Shown here: positions 1 to 11,539 of the stretch, piece after piece
Layout of the letters: every line of letters begins with the position of its first letter
Position numbering within the stretch: position 1 is the stretch's first letter
Assembly (NCBI GenBank): GCA_007449985.2
Contig: VIIQ02000203.1
Location: 1-64,000 of the forward strand
Direction: 5' to 3'
DNA: 64,000 nucleotides
DNA from: Desmodesmus armatus
Lineage: Eukaryota; Chlorophyta; Chlorophyceae; Sphaeropleales; Scenedesmaceae
Notes under the pieces: generated by a model
Database searches by the model: none
What the model was told of the DNA's origin: nothing
Seen by the model: only the letters and a program-made list of their open reading frames with translations
Made by a program: the position numbers and the translations under genes

Positions 1-3000
1 CCGTTTCCCAACACACCATTAGCAACACCATTGGCAGCAGCGGCGCAGCTGGAGTAGCAGTAGCTGCTGGGGGCGGCAGCCCACCCCCACCACCCTCGCC
101 TGTGCTGCCCTTAGCAGCGGCAGCAGCGGCGGCGGCTGCCGCGCTGCTGCTGGGCGCTGCTTCTTCCCCTCAGGGCTCTGCTTCTGCTGCTTGCCGACAG
201 CTGCAGGCGCCTGCTGCTGCTGCTGCTGCTGACGGGTCTGAAGGCTGTGCCGCCCCTGCGCTACCTCTCCGTCCCCTCTTGCCCTCTTGCGGTTCTGTGT
301 AAGGTACTTGTCTGCAGCAGCGCGTTGGTTCTGGTCGGCCTTCACTGCAGTGTCAGCAGCACCAGTGGACTTGGGGCTGCCAGTGGTAGTGCCGCTGCCT
401 GCTCTACTACTGCTGCTGGCACCACTGCTGCAGCAATAAGCTGCTGTGCTGCGGGAGTAGCAGCAGCTGCATTGGCGGCAGCAGCAGCGGGTGCATTCGC
501 ATTGCTGCCGTCCTCAGCAGCAGCAGCAGCAGGCAGCAGCGCAGCACAGCTGGTGGTGGTTGCTGCTTGACCTGCTTCTGCAAGTCTGCGATCTGCTGTG
601 CCATCTGTCGTACCAGGCCTCCAGCTGCGACTCACTGCCTGCGCTACCTGCCGCTGCAGCCGCCTGCTGCTGCTGCTGCCGGGGAGAAGGCACTTGCTGC
701 TGCTGCTGCTGCCGGGGAGACGGCGCAGCCTGCTGCTGGGGTGTCCGCTGCTCCTGCAGCTGCAGTGGGGAGGCGTGGCCCTCTGCGCTGCTGTGACTGC
801 CCCCTGCTGACACCTGGCCCGGTGTGTGGCCCTGGCCCGACAAAGATGCAGGAGGGGGTGTCTGTGCCGGCATGTGGCCCTGCTGCTGCTGCTGCTGCTG
901 CACATGAGCACTGCAGCTGTCGCTCCTGCTGCCCTTGCTGCCTCCTTTTCTCGCTGCGCTTTGCTGCCGCCTCCATCTTGAGTCGCTGACGTGCAGGCGC
1001 TGTATGGTGAGGTGCTCCAGGCGCTCCTTGGCGGCCAGCATGTCCTCATCGATTTCAAGTTTGCACTCGTCTGTGGAGGGGTGGGTGGGGGGTGGGTGCT
1101 AACAGGGTGTGGGTGGGAGAGTGATGGAGAAAGGGGTGCACAGGGGGGGGGGGGCATGGTGGAGAAGAGGGCGCGTGGGAGAGGGTGCAAAAGTGGGTGG
1201 GTGGGGGAGTGTTAAAATGTGGTGGGTGGGTGGGTGGGTGGGTGGGTGTGGGGGGGGGGGGGGGGGGGGGGGGTGGGGGGGGGGAGTTGTTTTGCTGAGT
1301 GTTGTGCATGTCTGTGAATGGGTGGGGTGTGTGGGCGGTGTGTTGCACAAATCAGTTGTAGATAGAAGAGGCCTAAGAAACTGTTTTGCATTTTTCAACT
1401 CGTTTGCGGCCAGGTTAGCTGCCACGGTAACACTGCTCATGGGGGGTTAAGCAGCACATATGTGTGTAGTGTGGGAAGTGGATGGGCAGGAGTGTGGGCG
1501 GGGGAGGGGGGGTGGCTGCCAACCCAATCTTGCACCGTAACGCCCTGCACAGCAGGGTTTCACTGCAAAAGAACAGCAGGCGAAGTCTACTGAACCCGTC
1601 AAGATCCAAGAGGCTGAGGGTTTGTTGGTCACTACCATGTCTGAATCCTGCCACCCTTGACTGCACAAGCCCATCCTGTCGCTACCAAGCTACCAAGCTT
1701 TGGTACAACAAATGTCGACAACAACACGGTCTGAGTGAGTGGCAGCAGTGTTGCCGTCAGTGGGATGGGGTGCTGCATAGCAAAACTGTGAGTGTGTTGA
1801 CACCCGGCTTGCACCCAGCTGATACACGTCATCCCAGGGAGGGGAGGGGGGGAGGGAGCGGAAGATTTGCAATCAGTCAGGTATTGCAGGAGTGGCAAGA
1901 TGGGGTACCATGGCGGAGTGTTCTAGGTGTTGTTGGCCTACATCACATGCAGGGGTGTGTTTGTGTGTGTCAGTTTGGACCATGGCACACGGTGCTTGGC
2001 CCCCTGCAGCATCCATTTGACTTGTCAAGTCCACATCGCCCTGTAGCACTATGCACCACCCACTACACATGGGTGGTGGACAGTGCCTCTTGGGACAATG
2101 TGGACTTGACCAGCCAAATGGGTGCTTGAGGAGGGAAGCGACACATGTAATGGTCCAAGTACATGCGCCGGAACGTGCCACTGTCCCCTGACAGCCTCAA
2201 GCAACCATCAACCCAATTATGCACCCATTAAGCCACTTCATGTTTGTCCCAATAGTCTGAACAAGTGATGGTGTCATGCTTGTGCCGCCATTCACCCTTG
2301 CTCCCTTGTGGGGCGAACAGCATTGACGAACTATGTGTCCTGCACCCACAAGCTGGTGCCCCTGACCCTCACCACACCCCTTCACAACCCTCCTCACCTA
2401 TTGTGGTTGCTCCCATGCCAGAGTGTGCCGGTAGTGCAGGCACCAACGCCAGCTGCTGACTGGCAGCACCACCTCCCAGTAAAGGGTGGGGTGGAGGGGG
2501 CGCCATGCTGCCCAGGCCCCCGTACACCCCTCCTGCTGCTGCTGCTGCTGCTGAGGGTGGGGGTGGTGCACTTGTGGCACCATGGGGGTCCACAGGCACC
2601 CAAGCACCCACTGCATCCTGGAATTTGGGAACAGGAGGCAGCCCGCCAACAGGGGCGTGGACCCCCGCAGAAGCAGCTGCAGCAGCGGCTGCGGCGGCAG
2701 CTGCTGTTCCTGCTGCTGCATGGTGTGCTGCTGGTGCTGCTGACAGGGCCTCCTCCTCACCGTGGTGGCCCCCTGCTGCTGCTGCTGCTGCTGGGGGTGG
2801 GGGTGCCATCATGCGGGCTGCAGGGCTGGCAGACTCCCCTGCTGCCTCTGCTGCATGGTATTGGCCGTCATCAGCAGCAGCAGCAGCAGCAGCACCGGCT
2901 GCTGGCGGTGCTGGCAGCGCCAGCTGAAGGGGCTCAGCAGCATTAGCATCCCCGGCAGCAGCAGCAGCAGCAGCAGCAGCATCCTCGCCGCCGTTGCTGC

Positions 3001-4771
3001 TGTCCTGAGCCTGGTCATGCTCCATAGGTGCTGGACCCTGCTGCTGCTGCTGCTGCTCTGGCGGCACATCTGCCTGCACCCCAGCCTCCACTACCACTGG
3101 CCGCACTGCCACGGCAGCAGCAGCAGCAGCAGCAGCAGCAGCGGCTGCTGCTGCTGCATGGTCCTGCAGGTCGCACTGCACCCCACAGTCCTGCATGACA
3201 GGGGGTGGCGGCACCAGTGCTGGGGGTGGTGCTGCTGCAGCAGGCGGCAGCAGGTCGCACTGCACCCCAAACTCAGCCATAGGCACGTGTGCCCCCCTCG
3301 CCCCTGTGCTGCTGCTCTCCTGCTCCCGCCCTTGACCCCCCTGGTTGCTGTTGGCTGGGCGCGCATTGCCTGCTGCTGCTGGCGGTGCTGGCGGCTGCTC
3401 CCACCTCAGGCTGCCGTGCTTCATGTGCAGCACTGCTGTCATGGTGGCCTGGTCTGTCACAGCAGCAAGGCGTGTGGGCAGCCGCTGCACTGCAACCAAG
3501 GCCAGGTCCTTCGTCTCCCCTATGCCCACACCATGCAGGTTGAGGTTCATCGTGAAAGGGGCCTCCCAGCCGCGCGGGGTCTGCACAGCAGCAGCGCCGG
3601 CAGCAGCTAGGGTCGCCGCAAGCTGGGGGTTGTTGGCAGCAGCTGCTGCTGCCGCTGCGGCTGCTGCGTTGCCGTGGCTGCGGGCGCCGCCGCGGCTCAT
3701 TGGGAGCGGCCGGGCCCTGGCTGGCACCGCCAGGGGGTGCGGGGGGCCGCCGGCCCCTGCCTGCGCCGCTGTTTGCTGGTGCTGCTGGGGCAGCGGCAGC
3801 AGCAGCGCCTGGGGCCCTGCCAGCAGCCCCTGCTGCTGCTGCTGCTGGGGGTGCGGGGGCGCCAGGCTGTCGGGCGAGGGCGCCCTGCTGGGCCCCTGCA
3901 GGGGGGCGGGGGTGAGGCATGACTGTCTGGGCGGAAGGGGTCTGCTGGCGCGTGCCTGCGGTAGTTGGATGGGGGGTCGGGGTGCACACAAGGGGGAGGG
4001 GAAGTGGGTGGGCATGGACGCATGTGGTGACAGCTGTTGGTGGTGATGCTCGTGTCACTGAGTTACGCGGGTGTGTTGCTTGACTGGTCATTGTACATCC
4101 ATGGACAATCTTATAATCTCAGGGGAGTGATGGAGTGGTTGAGGCCAGTCAGCAGCAGAGGCTAGCAGCATGGGGAGGGTTTGGAGGGGGGAGCTGGTAG
4201 TGGCCTTGCTGCCTTTGGATCGCCACAGGTTTTCACAGCACCAGATCTTTCCACGAAGACAGCATTGAGCGCCAACAGGCCCTGCCAGCAAGCCAGACAG
4301 CACGTACCTGGTCAGTCCAACCACTCCACAAATGTGCTGGACACCATTTACCCCCTAACCCACCACCCACCCACCCACGTGCCCACACAAGGAGAACACA
4401 ACTGACCACCCCCACAACCATGACGCAGCTGAATGTGCTGTTCCCTAGACTGCTCCCACAACTTGCAGCAGTCAGCACGAGCTGAAGAAAGGCAATGCAC
4501 CTCCTGGCTTCTGGCTGGCTTCCTGACAGCCTTTCAGGCCCATATGAGTGTGGGACAGCGAAGGTGGTTGGGACCCTGCACTGCCTGCCAGAAGCAGCTA
4601 GTCTGCTGGCTGATGCTGCGCCGCTGGAAACTAGCCACTGAGTGTTCTATTTCCATACGATCTGTGCTGCTGCTGCTGCTGCTGCCTGTCCTGCTGCTCA
4701 CCAGAGATGCTCTGTCGATTCAGGCTGTTGGGTGGGGCAGCGGCCGCTCCAGCCCCTCCAGGATCATTCAT
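1..4771 (-). CDS. Ala/Gln/Pro-rich protein with three GVQ(C/A)D motifs; 3' end beyond window
   Basis: Family not recognised. Exons read on the minus strand: a probable first exon 4771-4702 (starts MNDPGGAG, donor GTGAGC), a probable short exon starting near 4490 (ARADCCKLWEQ), a large exon 3955-2398, and an exon from 1070 to the left edge. The 2398/1070 junction is in phase and gives GATTI-DECKLEIDEDMLAAK, followed by a charged, probably coiled-coil stretch. The large exon codes for poly-Ala, poly-Gln and Pro-rich tracts around one ordinary-looking core (about nt 3620-3400: APFTMNLNLHGVGIGETKDL), then three spaced motifs: EFGVQCDL, DCGVQCDL and EAGVQADV. In the left exon the most coding-like frame changes several times (near nt 616, 540 and 360). 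That suggests single-base lesions or read errors, so the C-terminus cannot be given. Exons between 4440 and 3955 are unresolved. Confidence 0.55.
1204..1285. repeat. (GGGT)n and poly-G tract in an intron
   Basis: GGGT repeats pass into a run of about 35 nearly pure G. On the sense (minus) strand this is a C-rich tract upstream of the acceptor at 1071, in the intron 2397-1071 of the left-edge gene. Another G-run lies at 1141-1154. The rest of this intron holds nothing I can assign. Confidence 0.8.
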
Positions 4772-6842
4772 GCCCGCTGTAATGGCGCCTGATTAGCTCT
4801 GATTATGATGCTGATGGATAGATCTGCATTCAAAAACAGGCGCAGGCGTGAACAGAGCGTCTTAGTGCTGTGGGTCAGTGCTGTCTGGGGTACTCTGTCT
4901 GGAAGCAGCAGGTGCGGTCAAGCCTGCCCCCTGAGCAGCTGCTGGCAGGTAGTGGCGCACGGAACGCATTGTCCATAACATCGACACATCATTCAGTGCT
5001 TTGACAGGCAGCTTCAGCCAGAACTCACGTCAAGATGGCCTCGACAGTAGCAACACAGAAGGGCACAACTTCATCGCCAGTTTCAACGTCTGGCAGGCCG
5101 TAGATCGGTGCAAATAATGGAACAAACCCCTGATAGTGGATAACGCTGTTAACGTGGGACAGCCGTGGCCGTTTCCGTCGCTGAGGTCTTGATGTGTTCA
5201 AACGAAACCATTGCGCTGCAACACGAAGCTGTCCGCACAGGACGACAGGCGCAAAATGCAGACGTTTGATAGGATAATGCTCGGAGCGCTGGATACAGTG
5301 TGCCGATTCGTAACAAAAAGTTGGTTGAACGGCTACAGGCTCGTGCTCCTTGTATAAAGCAGAAGGAGCACCGCCAGCTGCACGAGCTTGCTTAAAAGAC
5401 ACCTAGCATACATTTAGGCAGCACTTGAGTTGCTGCTGTGCATTGTTGTGCCAATCACTAGGTTGGGTGGATGGTCCACATTGCCACAACGTCGATGAAT
5501 TTAAGCATGTTTCAGTCAATGGAGGAGTTTCAAAGCATAGAAGAACGCAGGTTGACGGAGCACAACACGGATACAGGACCAAATCTGCAGGACCATGACC
5601 AGCCAGCACAGGCAGAGGGGTGGACACATCTTGACAACGCGGCAGATGCACTCTTACTGCAGTTGCCATAACAAAAAAAATGAGCAAATGCAGTTTATAC
5701 ACAGGGCAGCAGAACGTTTTGAGCTGGTAAAGTCCCCCCCCCCCCCCCCCCCCCCCGGGATCCTTGCCACCACAGGCCTGGCTCACATGCGCATTGACAC
5801 TGTCATGCACAAGGATACAACAGGAGATCTCTCCACGACCACCAGCGCACCACTGTGCAACAACGCTCCCCACAACCAATGGACAAAGCGTGTCACCCAC
5901 GCATAGTGTGCATTGCTCACTGTGCCTGTAGGCAGGCCACAAGGCAGCCTGTGATCACCTGTCCGGCAAGACACCTGAGAGTGACTGCTCTGCGAGGCTC
6001 TGAGGGCACCAGGGGTCAGCAGCGTCAGCTTGGGTTCTCAGCACTCACACCCACCCTGACTGTGCTGCACCACAGCACGGCAAATCCATGAAGACACCCA
6101 CTGCATGCACAAACAGACCCTCACACTCTGCCAGGCACTCCCTGCCCAAGCCAGGCAGATTTCAACCACGGATACACTGGATGACTGATCAAACATATCA
6201 ACTGTAACAGTTACGCCTTACGCCGGCAAGGCGCATGTGCACAAGCATACGAGGCCCAGCCAGGAGACCCCATCTTGGATACACTGGCTGAGGCAGCTAG
6301 CTGCCCTCTTATAACTACACATCCGCTGCACGCCTGCTGCAAACAGCCACTCACTTGCTGACACCACCATCAGCTTCACTTGCCAAGCCACTGGTTGAAC
6401 CGGGTTAAAGGTTCTGCTGCACTGCTGAAGCCGCCACTTACAGAAGCAGCAGCACACACCACAGCCTCTCTGACCCTCCATTACTGAGTACACTGATCGC
6501 TGTCACTCATGGGCTGCACAGTGACACCAAAATGCCACACCGCTGCTGGCGCCACCAGATCTGTCAGCCCAGGATGCAGTGTAAACTTTTGTCGCTGCTG
6601 TAACCACACTTACACCCTCTGCAAGCACATAGCAAGCTGTCAAACAGGAGATAGTCGGCTCATACTTGCCCACCCTCCATCACACATATCACCCATCAAA
6701 AAAACACAACAGAGTCAGGGCCTGACAGAGTCACAGAATCTACACCAGCACAGATCGCTGCAGCGAATGACATATCCCTCCTCATGCGGTGGACAAACAA
6801 AACCCTGCAACATGCAAACAAATCATCAGTGGAACAAACCCC
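4772..6842. other. Intergenic, no supported gene
   Basis: Between the start of the left-edge gene and the 3' end of the patatin gene I find no convincing exon. A 125-codon open frame at 5402-5025 (-) starts with GTG directly after a stop, has no Met and no recognisable domain. A pure C-run of about 20 lies at 5735-5757. A TATAAA-like string lies at 5353-5358. Confidence 0.5.
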
Positions 6843-9356
6843 CTACCGCTGCTTGCTGTTGCTGGCCTGCGTCACCAGTGCCTTCACCAACCCAACCAGA
6901 GATGTCCCCACTGGCACATCTCCAGCCTCTGAGCCGCTGCTGCTGCCATTGCTGCCGACTGCTACCGCGCTGCTGCCGCGGCTGCTGCCAGCAGGCAGCC
7001 ACACCTCTGAGCCGCCATCACTGCTGCTCATGGGGCTGTACCTGCTGCCGCTGCTGCTGCTGCTGCTGGCGCTGGCAATGGCTGCCAGGCCTGTCTGCTG
7101 GGCCCACTGCAGTGCGTCCCGGCGGCCAATGTGGATCAGCTCCTGTGAAAATGCAAAAAGGAGGAGGGGCACAGCAATAGGGCAGGATGCATTGGGTCAG
7201 TCAATCACGCCTTGCACCCTGTGCGCCACAAGCCCTCTGCAACATTTGCTGATGCACCAGCACAGTCTTGCAAAGTTTACTGCAGCCGCCCCAGCTGCTT
7301 GTATCAGCTGACTGCGCAAGATACACAGCAAGACCCACGTTTGTCCTGTCCTCTGCGCAGCGCCCCCCCCCCCCCCCCCCCCTGTCTACTGCAGCGCGAC
7401 AGGCTGACCCAACCCTCCCAAAATGGCTGACGGCGGCTGCACCATAGCTGCATTGATCACACCATGCAACACATGTTCCCTTTGATTTCTGCTGTGAGTA
7501 CAGTTTGGAACTACAGACAGATCATGCCGCGCTGAAAGGCCCTACGCAAGCACACACTACCACTATGCACAACCCAAGCCCCCCCCCCTCCCCCTGCCCC
7601 CTGCTGCCTCACCTCCAGCATGTCCTCATCTGCCGGCTCCAGAGCCCAGTTGAGCATCTGCTGCACGTTGTAGGGCCACGGCTCAAAGGCATCAGGGCTG
7701 ATGGATATGTTGCGGATGGCTGCCAGCTGCTGGCGGGGCAGGCAGCACACACGCACTGTGGTGGACCCAGGGACGTTGGGCAGGAAGTTGGTGATGCCTG
7801 GGAGGAGAATGGCAAACAACAAGCAGCAAGGCAGTGGCAAACATGTCAGTAAAAAAAGTCTGGACTACGGACGCTGAGAATGCAAGCTCCCTCGCCCTTC
7901 TCTTCGTTACGCTGTGAATGTTCTAGCACACATCAGTGCTAGCTGGCATCGACAGGAGCAGCTGCCGCTGCCGCAGCCTACGCCCACATTCAGCGCCCGT
8001 TCACAGCCCGGCTGATGCCCCAAGCCAGCTGTAAAAGGCGTGGCTCAAGGGGCCTGGCCCACTAATGCAACACCCCACCGCACTCTGCGTCCTTCCTCGC
8101 TCGCTGTCCCTCCCTCACCTCCATCGAAGCAGGGTGTCTGCCTGAAGTTGCGCACGATGCTGCCATCAAAGTACCAGGGGATGTGGCAGCTGGTCAGCAG
8201 CGCCTGGATAAGGTCCTCCCTGTGTGTGTGAGGGGGGGGGGGGGAGGTGAGGGGGGGGGGAAGGGGGGGGGTGTTGATTGTCTGCAAATACGAGCACACA
8301 TTGGAACCAAAAAGCAGACACACATGACAAGGAACACATCAGCACCCCCCCCCCCCACGCATTCCTGCCTCGCGTGCTGAGGCCTCTGCCAAGGCTCACC
8401 CCTGTTAGCTACCCTACACCACACCCATCTGCCAGCTGAGCATCCCATCACAGCATTGCTACAGCTGCATTCACCACCAGGGAGCCACAGGCTCACACAC
8501 AACACATCAGCCCTCACCTGTCCACGAAGTTGTTGACCAGTGTTGGGCTCATGCCCGGTGTGAAGCGAGTAATGGCCACGTGTATGCCTCCACTGCATGC
8601 GTCTGATGCGTCCTGGGGCAGCACATCCCTCAGGGTGCCCTCAAGCACGTGGCGCAGGCGGTGGCGGGTGCCGTTGTCACGACAGTCCCTGCAGTGACAT
8701 TGGACACGGGGGGGGGGGGGGGGGGAGTCATGTTGCAGCAATGTCGGTATATGTTTGTGGCACAACATGTGGCACAGGCAAAGACGGTAGATTGGCAGGA
8801 TAGTGCCTGTAGAGGGGGGGGGGTGTTGCAACCGGCCCGCAGTTCTTGCGTGGCATATGCTGGAGAGGTTCGTCACACATCATGCCAATTTGCAGGCCAA
8901 GAGGCGTGGCTCACCTAATCTGCAAGTCCATTGAAGGGCTGGAAGTAGAGAGGGGAAGGGGGGGGGGGGCAGGAGGCCACCGGTGTTGCCAAAATCAACC
9001 CCACACCCCACACTACGAGTGCCCACCAGCACCACAGTTAACCCAGCATTCCCTCATACACATCAAATGGCCCCCGCTTTCTGTTGCATTGCCTGCTGGA
9101 AGGATGCACTCCCGCTGCAGACATACACAATAAAAACCCCCAGAAACACCCCCCCCCTTCTCGACAAAGACCACCCCACCCAGCCCCACCTTGCCAGCTG
9201 GAAGCATGCCTCCTTGATGAGGTTGAAGGGCAGCCCTGCCTTGATGCAGGCAACAATCAGGGAGCCTGCTGACGCACCCGCCAGCTGGCTGCTGTCAGTC
9301 AGGACGCCCAGCTCCTGAAGCTGCTGAGCAACACCAAGGTAGTACTGCACAGGGGG

Positions 9357-9391
<35 letters not shown>

Positions 9392-10523
9392 AAGAATGCA
9401 GCAGCAGGGTCAAAGAACAGCAAATGGGTTTGCCCCTAGCGCAATCAGGCACGCACACAGACACTCGAGGGTTGAGTGATTCTGTGCGTTGTGAACTGGG
9501 CAGCACAGCTAGTAAGGCAGTGAATGGCACTCCCTCAGCGCTCCTGTGTAACTGAGCGCCTGCTCGCAACAGGTCGGGGGGGGGGGGGTGCAGCTGCTTG
9601 CTAGCAGGATCTCCAGCAAGCAGCAACAACATGGAAAAGTGGTCCCACAACTAGACGAAGATCGGACGCGTCCTGCAGTTGCTGCGAGCCCCAGGCGCTG
9701 CAGCAGCAGGACTCTGCTGGACACATGCACGTGTTCCGTGCTCTGGGGGCTGAGGGGTCATGCGGTTTCCTGCGCGCATGCGCCCGCGTGCGCGCAGGGG
9801 GGTGGGGTAACTTCTCCTCCTGCTGCATGCAGCAACCAACTGCTGGTGCTACTGCCGATGCTGTGACCTGGTGAGACAGGCCAATGACTGCCAGGCGCGG
9901 GTGACGGTGGGGGTTTAAATCCATGGGTGAGTACATGGGGGGCACAGGAGAGGGAGGGAATCACCCGCCAACTGTCACAGACTCACTGGGAAGAGCAGTC
10001 CTCCTGCTGAGAAGCCAAAGGCCAGGTTGCCCTGCTGGAAAGCCTGCTGGAAGGCTGCCGACTGCTGGGCCAGCAGCTCAGCCTCATCAACTGAGCCCAG
10101 CACTGAACCCAGCGGACTGCCCAGCGGACTGCCCAGCGGACTGCTGCTGCTGCTGGAAGGCGCTGAAGGGCGCCTGTTGAACAGGTTGCTGCGCCAGTTG
10201 CTGCCGCTGTTGTTGTCCTGCTGCTGCGCGCGACAGCGGACTGTGCTGATGCTGCTGCAGTTGAAGACACCCAGCCAGAACAAAGAGAAGCACACAAGGA
10301 GCATGATGTGGCATGACAATGTATGAGCAACGGTATACAGTCAAGTGTGAAGAACTGTGCGGTGGCAGTGCCTTTGCTGCTACTGTACGTACCTGCTGTG
10401 CTGCTGTTGCAGGGCCCTGCCATGGACAGCTGCAGGCTTGCTGGATAAGCTCAACGGTATTGATTGACACACGGACGGCATGCTAGGTGATTTGACATGC
10501 AACTGCGCCATGTGCTGCTGCAT
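6843..10523 (-). CDS. Patatin-like phospholipase (lipid acyl hydrolase), 7 exons, complete
   Basis: Predicted acyl hydrolase that cleaves membrane or storage glycerolipids. Exons: 10523-10393, 10254-9987, 9344-9190, 8688-8518, 8219-8119, 7797-7613, 7142-6843. All phases agree and the total of 1311 nt gives 436 aa. The glycine-rich oxyanion segment (FGFSAGGLLFP) ends exon 2. The nucleophile elbow G-A-S-A-G places the catalytic Ser near residue 158. The catalytic Asp (DGG, near residue 274) is split over the exon 5/6 junction. The segment CHIPWYFDG and the C-terminal LIHIGRRDALQWA fit algal and plant patatin-domain proteins. The start chosen is the first ATG downstream of a TATA box. An upstream in-frame TTG would add a hydrophobic stretch. 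Tail and N-terminus are Ser/Gln-rich. No transmembrane helix is obvious in the chosen model. The domain call is secure; the substrate is not known. Confidence 0.87.
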
Positions 10524-10625
10524 AATGAAGTGGCACAGAATCACCAACAGCGACAGCAGCAACCCCAGGCAGAGGTGGAGTGTAGGGACTGGGGTGTGCT
10601 TGAGCGCGTTTGTCAGTAAAGAAGC

Positions 10626-10633
10626 TTTATAAA
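10626..10633 (-). promoter_or_regulatory. TATA box of the patatin-like gene
   Basis: TTTATAAA lies about 105 bp upstream of the proposed ATG at 10523. No other ATG occurs between them on the minus strand, which supports that start. Confidence 0.5.
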
Positions 10634-10639
10634 CCTCTC

Positions 10640-11539
10640 GTCATCAAGTGAGAAAGTTCGTTGTGACCGTATCACCAGTCAATTGCGCAAGGATCAGCAG
10701 CAGCGGTTTGTGACTCTGGATGTGAGCTCACTGAACGTTCACATTGCCGTCGAACCGTTCAACATCAGTACAATAGCAAGTTCTTGTTGGGGTCACAGTT
10801 GCAATGCATGCGGGTACACAGATTCGAATTGCCACCAGCTGCACGGGTGGGCAATGCCCACTGGGCATTCATGCCATACCCATTATCAGCACCAGCCTGG
10901 ACAAGCCAGTCGAGACTAGATTTGCCCAGGCACCCATCTTGCGATGTCAAGCAGCAGGCTCGGAGCTGCCACACCCCAATGCGCAAAGACGTGCTGCCAG
11001 GCTGCAGCCTGCCAGCTGGCAGGTGCTTGTGACACAACAGCGCAGATGCAGCACGCAAGAACATGGACATGCCAGCGGCCGATAGACCCTTCAGGCACGA
11101 TAGTACATGTAAACCATCCTTGAATGCTCCACAGCCAGCCTCAAAATGATCATACAGGGGCCCCTGGACCCCGGGGTATCCTTTGCAGACGCCAACGTTG
11201 TCCCACTTCTGCAGTGAAGCATGCAGCCTGGGGTCACAGCAGGGCCTGTTGTGACCCCACACAAGACAGCAGTCTGGAGGCTGGAGGGAACTGCTGGTTC
11301 AAAGCAACAAGCCAACACTTCTGGTCAAAGTGCCTTGGCAAGCACACACGCCCCGGGCCCACAGTGTGGCCCAACGTTCGCAGGTCACAACAGTAACACC
11401 ACACCAACCCATGCCAACCACTCGCCGCAGTGCATAAGGGATGTCAAGGATACTGCTGCGCAGCACACGGCCAGGCACCTCAGCAAAGGATATGCTGGCT
11501 GGTCTTGGCATTGAAACCAAGACCTCAACATAAGTCCCA
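10640..11539. other. No supported gene; possible mobile-element relic
   Basis: Open frames on the minus strand (11262-10765 and 11550-11299) are Cys- and Leu-rich. The string YVVIDGTYVEV resembles the first DDE aspartate region of some transposases, but no second motif, terminal repeat or target duplication was found. Confidence 0.25.

Noticed and set aside
2762..3610. Plus-strand Cys/Leu-rich open frame of 282 codons
   Set aside because: Shadow of the minus-strand coding exon; poly-Cys/Ser/Leu arises from the (CAG)n tracts read in the wrong frame.
5025..5402. 125-codon open frame on the minus strand
   Set aside because: GTG start directly after a stop, no Met, no motif. Such lengths occur by chance in this GC-rich sequence.
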